Shown here piece after piece: positions 8,492 to 17,219 of a stretch of DNA of 64,000 nucleotides (position 1 is the stretch's first letter; each line of letters starts with the position of its first letter). The stretch spans positions 1-64,000 of the forward strand of contig NZ_JAMQKB010000002.1 of assembly GCF_028416575.1 (NCBI RefSeq). The letters are read 5' to 3'. Origin of the DNA: Terrihalobacillus insolitus. Lineage in GTDB: Bacteria; Bacillota; Bacilli; Bacillales; Amphibacillaceae. The translations under genes and the position numbers were made by a program. The notes beneath the pieces are model-generated. The model was given only the letters and a program-made list of their open reading frames with translations, had not been told where the DNA came from and did not search any database.

Positions 8492-9775
8492 TTAAGAAGG
8501 AACGATCTGGCAAACGGAAATCCTGTCTTCGTCAATCCATTGTTCAACAAATTGGTTCGCCTCTTTTACTGTTAGCTGTTCAATCTCTGGCAGGACATTA
8601 AATAAATCAATGCCAAGCAAGTGGTAGTGTGTGAACTGGTTCGCCACAAATTCAAGTGAGTTCATCGCCCTTAAAAACATGCCGATTTTTTTCCGTTTCA
8701 TCCGTTGAAAATCCTCTTCCTTAATGGACGAGTTTTTTAATCGGTGTAACATTTCCTGAATCGTATCGGCTAGCTGATCGGGTTTTGTTGAGTTCCCGCC
8801 AATAATGGAAAATCCAAAATCCCGCTCCAAATTCGTTTCAAATTGAAAGCTATGATCAATTAAATCCTGCTCATAAAGTTCTTGGTAAAAGGAGCCACTT
8901 TTTGAAAAATAATAATCAAGTAGCATCTCTGTCAAAAGCTCGTTGTGCAAAAATTCCTGTTCTGAATTCAATTCCCCTTTTTCTTTAATGCCTACCATAC
9001 ATTTTGCAGTTGATACTGGCATTTTTATGACACGCTTTTTTTCTGCTACACGAGCAGGTTCATTAGGAAAAGAGCGCTTTATTTCTGTTGGTTCAACAAA
9101 AGATTTGTTTGCTTGATTTTCTTCAATGAGCTTCATCATTTCTTCCGGATTGAAATTGCCTGCAACAAAAAATGTCATATTCGATGGGTGGTAAAATGTG
9201 TTGTAGCACGTGTATAACGTATCTTTCGTTATGTTTTGGATCGAATCAACCGTTCCAGCAATGTCAGTTCGCACAGGGTGTTTTTCAAAAAGACTTTGAA
9301 TCGTTCCAAAAAAGGAACGCCAATCTGGTTGGTCATCATACATTTTTATTTCTTGACCAATAATGCCTTTTTCCTTTTCAACGGATTGTTCGGAGAAATA
9401 AGGTTCCTGCACAAAGTCAAGCAAGGTTTTTACATTTTCTTTTATATTTGTAGTTGCAGAAAAAAGATACGCAGTTTTAGTAAAAGAGGTAAAAGCATTT
9501 GCTGAGGCTCCTTGTTTTGTAAAATCCTGAAAAACATCCCGATCTTTTTTCTCAAATAATTTGTGCTCAAGAAAATGGGCAATCCCATCTGGAACCGTCA
9601 CTTCCTCTGTCTCCCCAATCGGTACGAACGTTTGATCAATCGAACCATAATTAGTAGAGAATATTGCAAAAGTCTTGGCCATTTCTGGCTTAGGCAATAG
9701 AAAAATTTGTAAGCCGTTCTCTAGTTTTTCGGAATAAAGGGTTTCTTTTAACTGGTCATACGATGTTTTATTCAT
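8492..9775 (-). CDS. ymfH: M16-family zinc peptidase, catalytic subunit (YmfH)
   Basis: 427-aa pitrilysin/M16 peptidase. The inverted zinc motif HFLEH is intact at residues 67-71, with the second acidic ligand expected about 75 residues later, near EKEKGIIGQEIKMYDD. It follows ymfF directly (the ymfF TGA nearly touches its ATG), so the two are translated together. Such YmfF/YmfH pairs are thought to form a heterodimer in which YmfH carries the active site. The substrate is not known. Confidence 0.93.
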   Translation of the reverse strand: MNKTSYDQLKETLYSEKLENGLQIFLLPKPEMAKTFAIFSTNYGSIDQTFVPIGETEEVTVPDGIAHFLEHKLFEKKDRDVFQDFTKQGASANAFTSFTKTAYLFSATTNIKENVKTLLDFVQEPYFSEQSVEKEKGIIGQEIKMYDDQPDWRSFFGTIQSLFEKHPVRTDIAGTVDSIQNITKDTLYTCYNTFYHPSNMTFFVAGNFNPEEMMKLIEENQANKSFVEPTEIKRSFPNEPARVAEKKRVIKMPVSTAKCMVGIKEKGELNSEQEFLHNELLTEMLLDYYFSKSGSFYQELYEQDLIDHSFQFETNLERDFGFSIIGGNSTKPDQLADTIQEMLHRLKNSSIKEEDFQRMKRKKIGMFLRAMNSLEFVANQFTHYHLLGIDLFNVLPEIEQLTVKEANQFVEQWIDEDRISVCQIVPS

Positions 9776-11059
9776 TCATATCTCCCCCTCATTTGTTAAA
9801 AAATAGACCGTATCCAATTCGATTTTTGTTGCTACGTTCATTAAGTCGGCTTTTGTTACGTTTTTTATTCGTTCCATTACTTGCTCAGGTGTTATTTTGC
9901 TTTTCGCCAGTACCTGATGGTATAAAATCTCAATTAACCCTTGTGGATTATCCATTGTCTCTAATAATTGGTTAACGACAAGATTTTTTGTTTCTTTAAC
10001 CTGTTCCTCGGTGAAATTACCTTGTCTCATCTGTTCCATTTGCTCTTGAATGATGTCATTCGCTTTGTCAAAATCAGTTGGAGCAATCCCACTGAAAACA
10101 AGCAATAGGCCTTTGTGACTTTCAATCCTTGATGCGGCATAGTAGGCTAAACTGTTTTTTTCTCGAACATTAATAAATAGCTTAGAGCTGGGGAATCCAC
10201 CAAAGATACCATTAAATACCTGCAACGCATAATAGTCGTCATCACCGTACGTAATGTTCGTACGATAACCGAGGTGTAGTTTCGCCTGTTGAATGCTTTG
10301 TTTTTCCACAATATTTTGTACTTCTCTTTTTTTATGAACATCTTTGGCGTTACGATCGTTATGATCGATCGATTCCTCACGTTCTTTGAAATGCTTGTTT
10401 ACTAAGCCCTTTACGTAAGATGCATCAAAATCACCTAGCACATATACATCCATTTGATCCTCTTTCAACAATTGTTGATAATATTCAAATAAACTGTCAG
10501 GAGTAATTGTGTCAAGATCCTCTAAGTAGCCATGAACATGTAAACGGTATGGTTCATCTTTACACATTTCGTCTATTAAGCGCATATTGGCATAAGCCAT
10601 TTTATCATCGATGATCGAGTCTATTTTTGCTTTTAATGTTTGCTTTTCTCTTTTTACAATTGTTTCGTCAAACATGCCATCCTTCGACTTTGGTTCAAAA
10701 ATAATCTCACTGAGTAAGGTTACTGCACGATCAAATATGTCTTCCTTTGTTGTCAAGTACGTCTCATTTGCAAACTCGAGCCGGAGGGATAGGATGTGCT
10801 CCTCCCCTTTTTTAGAACCATCAATGGATAATGTCGCACCAAAAAGATCATCTAAAGCGATACGTAATGCTCTTGCATTTGGATGGTTTTTCGTACCCTG
10901 TTGCAAGATATATGGAAGCAATGCACGCATCGTAATGGTTTCCCTTGTTAGTGGAGCCTTCAATTTCACAACGATATTAATCGTTTTATATTTTTCACTT
11001 GTAAGGAAGTGAATGTTGTAGCCATTTTTCTGGACAATTTCTTCTTCTGTTGATTTCAT
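9776..11059 (-). CDS. ymfF: M16-family peptidase-like partner without zinc site (YmfF)
   Basis: 427-aa protein with the same fold and length as YmfH. Where HxxEH should be, the sequence reads RALLPYILQQGTKNH, so it lacks the metal ligands and is probably the non-catalytic half of the pair. The substrate-cleft region IFGGFPSSKLFINVREKNSLAYY is conserved. It is the first gene of the ymfF-ymfH-ymfI-ymfJ group and is insulated from the nucleoside importer by a terminator at 11189-11217. Confidence 0.92.
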   Translation of the reverse strand: MKSTEEEIVQKNGYNIHFLTSEKYKTINIVVKLKAPLTRETITMRALLPYILQQGTKNHPNARALRIALDDLFGATLSIDGSKKGEEHILSLRLEFANETYLTTKEDIFDRAVTLLSEIIFEPKSKDGMFDETIVKREKQTLKAKIDSIIDDKMAYANMRLIDEMCKDEPYRLHVHGYLEDLDTITPDSLFEYYQQLLKEDQMDVYVLGDFDASYVKGLVNKHFKEREESIDHNDRNAKDVHKKREVQNIVEKQSIQQAKLHLGYRTNITYGDDDYYALQVFNGIFGGFPSSKLFINVREKNSLAYYAASRIESHKGLLLVFSGIAPTDFDKANDIIQEQMEQMRQGNFTEEQVKETKNLVVNQLLETMDNPQGLIEILYHQVLAKSKITPEQVMERIKNVTKADLMNVATKIELDTVYFLTNEGEI

Positions 11060-11188
11060 AATAGACAGATCCTCCCAAAAATAAAGGTACTCTTAGCATT
11101 TCATAAAGGTTAAAATATATCCAGTCTTTCGTATGTATTTCATGTATTTCATATCCTATGTTAAGAAAAAATTTGTTGATTGTAAAAA

Positions 11189-11217
11189 GATAAAACCAGG
11201 GTTTACCAGGTTTTATC
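11189..11217 (-). terminator. Terminator of the nucleoside ABC importer operon
   Basis: Perfect 9-bp stem GATAAAACC/GGTTTTATC followed by TTTTTA on the minus strand. The nupQ stop codon (11213-11215) is inside the upstream arm. Confidence 0.85.
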
Positions 11218-12172
11218 TACTACCTTTAATATATGGTTCTCCATTTGCTTTTGGTGCTTCTGCTCTTCCAATAAATCCAGCCAAAGCTAGTATGGTTAAC
11301 ACGTATGGCGCAATCAATAAATAAACCTGTGGAACATTTTCTAATAAGGGAACACCGGAGCTAATGACACTTAAACTTTGAGCTAGCCCAAAAAACAATG
11401 CTGCACCCATCGCTCCAAGCGGATGCCATTTACCAAAAATAACTGCGGCAAGAGACATAAAGCCTTGTCCTACAATAGTGGAACTGGAAAAATTAAGGGC
11501 GATTGTTAAAGCAAAAACAGAGCCACCTAAACCACCAAGTGCACCTGAAATCATTACAGCGATATACCGCATTGCATACACGTTAATCCCATTCGTATCT
11601 GCTGCCATCGGATGTTCACCAACAGAGCGAAGACGTAGACCAAACGGCGTTTTATAAAGGATATACCATCCGACAAAGGCTAACGCGATCGCTAAATAAG
11701 AAGTCAAGTACATATTTTGAAAAAACAAACGACCGAGGATCGGAATATCGGCGAGTATTGGAAAATCAATTGTATAGAATGGATAATCAACCATATCTGT
11801 TTGCCCTTTACCGTACCACTGTTTTGTTAAAAAGACACCTAAACCAAGTGCCAGAAAATTAATCGCAACACCACTTACAACCTGATCAGCACGAAAGGAT
11901 ACTGAGGCAACAGCATGTACAATGGAGAAAACCGATGATATGACCATGGCAACTAGGATCGATATCCATGGAGTTGCTGCACCAAATGTTTCACCAAAAG
12001 CAAGGTTAAAGACAATTCCAACAAATGCCCCCATTACCATTAAACCCTCTAGTCCAATGTTAACAACACCAGATCGCTCACTAAACACTCCTCCTAGGGC
12101 AGTAAAAATAAGAGGGGCAGCAAAAAACATAGCTGGTGGAATGATGGACTGTAATACATCTATAAAACCCAT
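11213..12172 (-). CDS. nupQ: Nucleoside ABC transporter permease (NupQ/YufQ type)
   Basis: 319-aa integral membrane protein of the BPD_transp_2 family with about 8-9 hydrophobic helices. It contains the glycine-rich ALGGVFSERSGVVNIGLEGLMVMGAF signature of purine-nucleoside importers (NupQ of B. subtilis, guanosine uptake). It is the last gene of lipoprotein-ATPase-permease-permease and starts 1 nt after nupP. Specificity for purine nucleosides is inferred from family and order. Confidence 0.9.
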   Translation of the reverse strand: MGFIDVLQSIIPPAMFFAAPLIFTALGGVFSERSGVVNIGLEGLMVMGAFVGIVFNLAFGETFGAATPWISILVAMVISSVFSIVHAVASVSFRADQVVSGVAINFLALGLGVFLTKQWYGKGQTDMVDYPFYTIDFPILADIPILGRLFFQNMYLTSYLAIALAFVGWYILYKTPFGLRLRSVGEHPMAADTNGINVYAMRYIAVMISGALGGLGGSVFALTIALNFSSSTIVGQGFMSLAAVIFGKWHPLGAMGAALFFGLAQSLSVISSGVPLLENVPQVYLLIAPYVLTILALAGFIGRAEAPKANGEPYIKGSR

Positions 12173-12173
12173 T

Positions 12174-13220
12174 TTATTTGCCCTCCTTTTTCAAACGCAG
12201 TAGAACCCAACGGATCATATAGCTTGATGCGACAAAGAAAATAATTAATGCGATGACAATTTCAACTAATTCAGTAGGAACACCTGCAACTGTTGGCATA
12301 TTAAGTGCACCAATTTTCAAGACTCCAAATAATAGCGCAGCAAGGACAACACCAAGTGCCGTGTTACCACCTAATAATGCAACCGCGATACCGTCAAACC
12401 CAATATTTGTGAATCCAGATTGAACAGATATGTAACCAAATGTTCCTAAACCTTCCATAGCGCCTGCGAGACCTGCAAATGCTCCTGCAATTACCATGGA
12501 CAATATGATATTTTTGTCAACGTTCATTCCTGCATAATTAGAAGCATGCCTATTATACCCAACTGAACGCAATTCATAGCCTGCTGTCGTTTTTTCTAAA
12601 AGAAACCACATGATGAAGGCAGCAAATAATGCGACGAGAATACCATAATGAAGACGGGAATAATCCGTTGCTTCCATTAACCAATTAGACATGAAGGATG
12701 CAGACTCAGGTACTTTTTCTGTGGAATCTTTTTGATCTGTCAGTACATTCCGCACAATAGCGTTTGTGGTAAAAAGTGCGATGTAGTTCATCATGATCGT
12801 AATAATTACTTCATGAACACCTAATTTTGCCTTTAACAAGCCTGGGACAAATCCCCAAATGGCTCCTGCTATTGCGGCGGCAATTACAGCTAATGGGAGG
12901 TGTATGATCATTGGCGCTTCTATCGTAAGTCCTACCGTAACGGCTGCCAACCAACCTACAATAACCTGGCCTTCTGCACCAATATTAAATAGCCCCGTAC
13001 GAAAGGCAAAAGCAACAGACAACCCAGTTAGAATATAAGGGGTGACTTGCCGTATTGTTTCTCCAAAGAAATACAGATCGCCAAATGAGCCATTCCATAA
13101 TGCTTGGTAACCAAGTATTGGATTATAACCAAAGGCAAGCATAATGATCGCTCCAGCTAATAACCCTAGCAACACAGAAACCACTGGAACGATAATGTTA
13201 AAAAAACGGTTAGAATACAT
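12174..13220 (-). CDS. nupP: Nucleoside ABC transporter permease (NupP/YufP type)
   Basis: 348-aa membrane protein, the second permease of the importer. Hydrophobic helices alternate with the FRTGLFNIGAEGQVIVGW motif typical of the BMP/CUT2-related permeases. The ATG overlaps the end of nupO (shared base at 13220), pointing to translational coupling and paired assembly with NupQ. Confidence 0.9.
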   Translation of the reverse strand: MYSNRFFNIIVPVVSVLLGLLAGAIIMLAFGYNPILGYQALWNGSFGDLYFFGETIRQVTPYILTGLSVAFAFRTGLFNIGAEGQVIVGWLAAVTVGLTIEAPMIIHLPLAVIAAAIAGAIWGFVPGLLKAKLGVHEVIITIMMNYIALFTTNAIVRNVLTDQKDSTEKVPESASFMSNWLMEATDYSRLHYGILVALFAAFIMWFLLEKTTAGYELRSVGYNRHASNYAGMNVDKNIILSMVIAGAFAGLAGAMEGLGTFGYISVQSGFTNIGFDGIAVALLGGNTALGVVLAALLFGVLKIGALNMPTVAGVPTELVEIVIALIIFFVASSYMIRWVLLRLKKEGK

Positions 13221-14749
13221 TACTGCACACCTTCTTTCTTACTCGTACTCCCTGCCATAAGAAGACCAAGCTCTTGCTCATTTGTATCTTCAGGTTTAAC
13301 ACTTGCAATAATTTCACCATCAAACATGACGACAATGCGGTCGCTTACATCCATAATTTCATCCAATTCAAAGGACAATAACAGAACAGCTCTTCCTTTG
13401 TCACGCTCTTCGATTAATTTTTTATGAATAAACTCAATTGCACCTACATCTAGACCCCTAGTTGGCTGAGCGGCAATTAATAAGTCTGGTGACCGGTCAA
13501 CCTCTCTACCTACAATGGCTTTCTGTTGGTTACCACCAGAAAGTGCCCTTGCTTTTGTAAATTCACTCGGAGTACGAACATCATATTCTTCAATCAACTT
13601 TTTCGCCTTGTCAAAAATAGTATGAAAGGAAAGGACACCGTTTTTGGAATACGGCTTTTGGTAATACGTTTGCAATACCATATTTTCACCAATAGAAAAA
13701 TCGAGAACAAGTCCAAATTTATGGCGATCCTGCGGGATATGAGAAACACCAGATTCTGTAACTTTTCGTGGTGATAAGTTGGTTATTTCTTTATTGTTCA
13801 ATTGAATACTGCCAGACTCTACCTTTACTAGTCCTGTAATTGCTTCAATTAATTCCGATTGACCATTCCCATCAACACCCGCTATCCCAACAATTTCTCC
13901 ACCGTTCACTTGAAGGTCCAGCCCTTTGATCACTTCTAAATTCCTGGCATCCTTTACCCGCAAGTTTTTCACAGACAGAATCGTCTCTTTCGGTTCAGCT
14001 GGTTCTTTTTCAGTTTTAAAACTAATTTCTCTTCCGACCATTAGAGATGCCAGTTCAGAAGGAGTCGTCTCAGACACATTTACTGTCCCTATGCCTTCCC
14101 CTTTTCGAATTACCGTACATCTGTCACAAACCTGCATGATCTCTTTTAGTTTATGGGTAATCAAAATAATAGATTTACCCTCATTCGTTAAGGACCGCAT
14201 AATTTCTATTAATTCATTAATTTCTTGAGGGGTTAAAACAGCGGTCGGTTCATCAAAAATAAGGACGTCTGCTCCCCGATAAAGAGTCTTTAATATTTCT
14301 ACACGCTGTTGCATTCCAACCGAAATATCGCGAATTTTAGCAGTTGGGTCTACCTTTAAACCGTAGCGTTCTGAAAGTTCTTTTACCTCTTGTTCAGCAC
14401 GTTTTAAATTAATTTTGCCCCCTTTTTTGGGCTCGTTTCCTAATATGATGTTTTGCGTGACCGTGAACGTATCCACCAGCATAAAATGTTGATGTACCAT
14501 CCCAATGCCTAAATCATTCGCTACATTTGGGTCGGTAATTTTTACTTCTTTCCCTTTAATACGAATTTCACCTTTTTCCGGCTGATACAAACCAAATAAA
14601 ACGTTCATGAGTGTCGATTTCCCTGCACCATTCTCCCCTAACAATGCATGAATTTCTCCATTCTTTACTTGTAAGGTAATATTATTGTTCGCCACGATTC
14701 CAGGAAATTCTTTTCGAATGTTGAGCATCTCCACAACATAGTCGTTCAC
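13220..14749 (-). CDS. nupO: Nucleoside ABC transporter ATP-binding protein (tandem ABC domains, NupO type)
   Basis: 509-aa ATPase with two ABC domains. Domain 1 has Walker A GENGAGKST, signature ISVGMQQR and Walker B DVLIFDEPTAVLT. Domain 2 has a degenerate loop GVDGNGQSE, signature LSGGNQQK and DLLIAAQPTRGLD, the usual degenerate site of this family. The start is GTG at 14749 (VNDYVVEML), 8 nt after AAGGAG; a longer frame to 14806 runs through that ribosome binding site. A terminator-like stem (14892-14919) separates it from the lipoprotein gene. Confidence 0.95.
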   Translation of the reverse strand: MNDYVVEMLNIRKEFPGIVANNNITLQVKNGEIHALLGENGAGKSTLMNVLFGLYQPEKGEIRIKGKEVKITDPNVANDLGIGMVHQHFMLVDTFTVTQNIILGNEPKKGGKINLKRAEQEVKELSERYGLKVDPTAKIRDISVGMQQRVEILKTLYRGADVLIFDEPTAVLTPQEINELIEIMRSLTNEGKSIILITHKLKEIMQVCDRCTVIRKGEGIGTVNVSETTPSELASLMVGREISFKTEKEPAEPKETILSVKNLRVKDARNLEVIKGLDLQVNGGEIVGIAGVDGNGQSELIEAITGLVKVESGSIQLNNKEITNLSPRKVTESGVSHIPQDRHKFGLVLDFSIGENMVLQTYYQKPYSKNGVLSFHTIFDKAKKLIEEYDVRTPSEFTKARALSGGNQQKAIVGREVDRSPDLLIAAQPTRGLDVGAIEFIHKKLIEERDKGRAVLLLSFELDEIMDVSDRIVVMFDGEIIASVKPEDTNEQELGLLMAGSTSKKEGVQ

Positions 14750-14891
14750 TGTATTCACTCCTTGATTACAATAAGACTGATTACCCGCACATAAAAGTTC
14801 TAGCACATTAAAAAATCACCAAAAGAAAAAGCTGGAAAATTAGGTTCCCTTTTCATTTGACGGTTTTCAACCAAAAACCATAATAGCTAAG

Positions 14892-14919
14892 AAAAAGGCT
14901 AGAGTTTTCTAGCCTTTTT
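14892..14919 (-). terminator. Terminator/attenuator between the binding lipoprotein and the ABC genes
   Basis: Perfect 12-bp stem AAAAAGGCTAGA/TCTAGCCTTTTT with a 4-nt loop. Partial read-through here would make more binding protein than transporter, a common arrangement for ABC importers. Confidence 0.85.
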
Positions 14920-14940
14920 CAATTATTTGTTACGAAATAT

Positions 14941-16089
14941 TTAAAGTGAATTAATATATGTCTCAAGATCGTCGCGAGTACTAGGAACCTTTAAATCACC
15001 ATTAACAATTTTTTCCTTCCACTCTTCAATCGCTGAGATAATGTCTTCTGTTAATGCTTCCTTGTTTGAACGAGCAACACCTACACCATCATCTTTTAAA
15101 CCAAATTCTAATTTTTCTCCCCCTGGAAATTCTCCGTTCATTGCTTGAGTTGCAACTTGTTCAACTGCAACGTCAACGCGCTTCACCATGGAAGTTAGTG
15201 TAACGTTCGTATCCCCAATCGCACCTTCTTCGTTTTGGTCACGGTCAACACCAATTACCCATACATTTTGGTCCGGATTGTTCTTCTTTATGTCTTTTGC
15301 CTGTGCAAACACACCGTTACCTGTTGCACCTGAAGCATGATAAATTACGTCGATCCCTTGACCATACATATTAGAAGCGATGATTTTTCCTTTGTCAGGT
15401 GCATCAAATGCACCAGCGTACTGTACGTCAATCTCAATATTTGGATTTACGGATTTTGCTCCAGCACGAAAGCCTGTTTCAAACTTTTTAATTAAATCCG
15501 ATTCAATTCCACCGACGAAACCAAGCTTGTCCGATTCTGTTTTCATCGCTGCTGCAACTCCAGCAAGGAAAGAACCTTCATGCTCTTTAAACGTAATACT
15601 TGCAACGTTTGGTTGCTCCACGACATCGTCTACGATGGCAAAATTTGTTTCAGGATTTTGGCCTGCTACAGTGTCAACCGCATCTTTTAATTTAAACCCA
15701 ATACCATAAATTAAGTTAAAGTTTTGGCGAACTAAACGGTTTAGGTTACTTAAATAATCTGCATCACTTTGTGATTGAGCATAATCATAACCAGTTTTTT
15801 CTTCTAAACCGTTATTCTCACCAAATGATTGCAAACCTTCCCAAGCAGATTGGTTAAAGGACTTGTCATCGATACCACCAACATCTGTTACCATAGCCGC
15901 GCTAAAGTCTCCACCTGCTTCCGCTTGCTCTCCATCTGTTCCTTCTTCATTTTCTGATGCATTTTCTTCACCATTTTCATCGTTTGAACCACCATTTGAA
16001 CCTTCTTCTTCAGAAGAACCACATGCGCTTAAAATCATTCCAAACGCTAGTAACACTACAAATAATATTAGAAAACGTTGTTTTTTCAA
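14941..16089 (-). CDS. nupN: Nucleoside-binding BMP-family lipoprotein (NupN type)
   Basis: 382-aa substrate-binding lipoprotein. A lipobox signal peptide (LILFVVLLAFGMILSAC, lipidated Cys at residue 23) is followed by an acidic Glu/Ser/Gly/Asn linker to about residue 60, then the BMP/PnrA fold (VTDVGGIDDKSFNQSAWEG; NVWVIGVDRDQNEEG). It delivers purine nucleosides to NupOPQ. The start is TTG at 16089, 7 nt after a GGGGG ribosome binding site. The promoter region is a tandem duplication next to the GntR gene. Confidence 0.92.
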   Translation of the reverse strand: MKKQRFLILFVVLLAFGMILSACGSSEEEGSNGGSNDENGEENASENEEGTDGEQAEAGGDFSAAMVTDVGGIDDKSFNQSAWEGLQSFGENNGLEEKTGYDYAQSQSDADYLSNLNRLVRQNFNLIYGIGFKLKDAVDTVAGQNPETNFAIVDDVVEQPNVASITFKEHEGSFLAGVAAAMKTESDKLGFVGGIESDLIKKFETGFRAGAKSVNPNIEIDVQYAGAFDAPDKGKIIASNMYGQGIDVIYHASGATGNGVFAQAKDIKKNNPDQNVWVIGVDRDQNEEGAIGDTNVTLTSMVKRVDVAVEQVATQAMNGEFPGGEKLEFGLKDDGVGVARSNKEALTEDIISAIEEWKEKIVNGDLKVPSTRDDLETYINSL

Positions 16090-16145
16090 AAAATTACCCC
16101 CTACATTTGGTTTTGTTCACTTAGTTTTTACAAAAGTTCCTAGCA

Positions 16146-16222
16146 ATTATACAAGCTTCGTTCAGAAAACATCACCCCCTATAAAGTTGGTAGGGAAATA
16201 GTATAAAGCTACGTCAGAAAAC
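16146..16222 (-). promoter_or_regulatory. Duplicated promoter/operator region of the nucleoside importer
   Basis: Two related blocks occur on the minus strand, each starting GTTTTCTGA, then CG(T/A)AGCTT, then a TATA-type hexamer. One is at 16199-16222, the other at 16146-16170, which contains TATAAT (16146-16151). They are spaced about 52-53 bp apart and each is followed by a TAGGGGGTRAT box; the second box is the nupN ribosome binding site. No good -35 is visible. Likely the target of the adjacent GntR-family regulator. Confidence 0.5.
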
Positions 16223-16224
16223 CC

Positions 16225-16950
16225 TTACATCCTTTTTCTCAGCACATAAAATAGAAAAACATCCGATCGAAAATAATTTAACGAATAAAGAACTGGTTCG
16301 TCACTGCTTGTGTAGTGCATTTGTTTAAGCAACAGAAGCGATTGATCGGGCTCACAATGTAACACAGGAGAAATACGTTCATGATAGCCTATTGGCTCTA
16401 TATATGTCACAGCATATGCGATTTGTTTGCCAGCATACATTTCAATACTTCGAAATAAGGAATCCTGTTTATGTATTTGATTAACAGGCACAAACTGCTC
16501 TGGGATTTTATCAATGCAATAAACAACCGGCTCACCATCTGCTGTTCGTACACGTTCGATCTCCGCTATTTGACGCAAAGAAACCTTTGAAAACCTGTCC
16601 TTGTCCGCATCGGTGGGCTCAATCAATTCAGTTGATAAATATTGGGAACCAGGCTCTTTCCCAGAACGTTTAATCATGTCTGTTACACTATTTAATTGTT
16701 CAATTCCCGACGAAAAAATGGCTTTTGCATTCACAAATGTCCCAACCCCATGACGTCTCGTAACAATGTTTTCTTCTTCTAGCAGACGGAGAGCTTCCCT
16801 TAATGTTGCCCTGGATACACCTAGGTTTTTAGATAATTGAAATTCAGAGGGTAGTCTTTCTTTTTCTTTATAGACCCCATTTTTTATATCTCGTTTTATT
16901 TGATCGATTACTTGCAAATATAACTGACGTGTATCTGCTTTAATGGACAT
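16225..16950 (-). CDS. ymfC: GntR-family transcriptional regulator, HutC/UTRA subfamily (YmfC)
   Basis: 241-aa regulator with an N-terminal winged helix-turn-helix (about 10-75, [31 protein letters not shown]) and a C-terminal UTRA ligand-binding domain (about 95-235). It sits directly upstream of the nucleoside importer, so it probably senses a nucleoside-related ligand and controls that operon. Its own upstream region shares the 8-mer ACGTCAGA with the nupN promoter, consistent with autoregulation. The ligand is inferred from context only. Confidence 0.9.
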   Translation of the reverse strand: MSIKADTRQLYLQVIDQIKRDIKNGVYKEKERLPSEFQLSKNLGVSRATLREALRLLEEENIVTRRHGVGTFVNAKAIFSSGIEQLNSVTDMIKRSGKEPGSQYLSTELIEPTDADKDRFSKVSLRQIAEIERVRTADGEPVVYCIDKIPEQFVPVNQIHKQDSLFRSIEMYAGKQIAYAVTYIEPIGYHERISPVLHCEPDQSLLLLKQMHYTSSDEPVLYSLNYFRSDVFLFYVLRKRM

Positions 16951-16979
16951 GGTGTTCCCTCCAAAAACAAAGTTGCATT

Positions 16980-17010
16980 TAAGAGATCTGACATCTGACG
17001 TATGACACTT
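16980..17010. promoter_or_regulatory. Possible GntR operator upstream of ymfC
   Basis: The plus strand reads GATCTGACATCTGACGT, a tandem TCTGAC. The ACGTCAGA half (minus strand) also occurs at 16211-16218 in front of nupN. A TATATT -10-like hexamer lies further upstream at about 17022-17027. Suggestive only. Confidence 0.3.
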
Positions 17011-17061
17011 TATTCGACATTAATATAACATTTTTTCCTTTAGAAATAAATAGTTTTATAC

Positions 17062-17213
17062 AGAGGAGGTCCAAAAAGTCACCAAATGATAAGCGGCACA
17101 TCTCGGGCCCACACGATGTGGGTCATGCAGGCATTGCCACAGGACGTGGCGGTCTTAGCCTGTATTCCTTAAATGACTTGTTTCTAATTTGATGACTTTT
17201 TGAACACGCACTT
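17062..17213 (+). repeat. Hairpin-modular inverted-repeat element, short copy (152 bp)
   Basis: The ends read AGAGGAGGTCCAAAAAGTCACC and, inverted, TGACTTTTTGAACACGCACTT. The inner terminal repeat TTCAAAAAGTCANCAAAT is shared by both ends. The interior has two hairpins built on CCACA(T/G)-like cores (ATCGTGTGGGC and GCCACAGGACGTGGC types). It is the reverse of the 281-bp copy at 21681-21961 but lacks a 129-bp internal block. It lies just after the spoIIIE stop codon. No coding capacity, so a MITE-like or RNA-structure repeat. Confidence 0.8.
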
Positions 17214-17219
17214 ATACGT

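Noticed and set aside
10611..11012. 133-codon plus-strand open frame opposite ymfF
   Set aside because: Antisense shadow with no ribosome binding site or recognisable domain.
9776..11059. ymfF as a decayed pseudogene because it lacks HxxEH
   Set aside because: It is full length, in frame and coupled to ymfH; lack of the zinc motif is normal for the non-catalytic partner in this peptidase pair.
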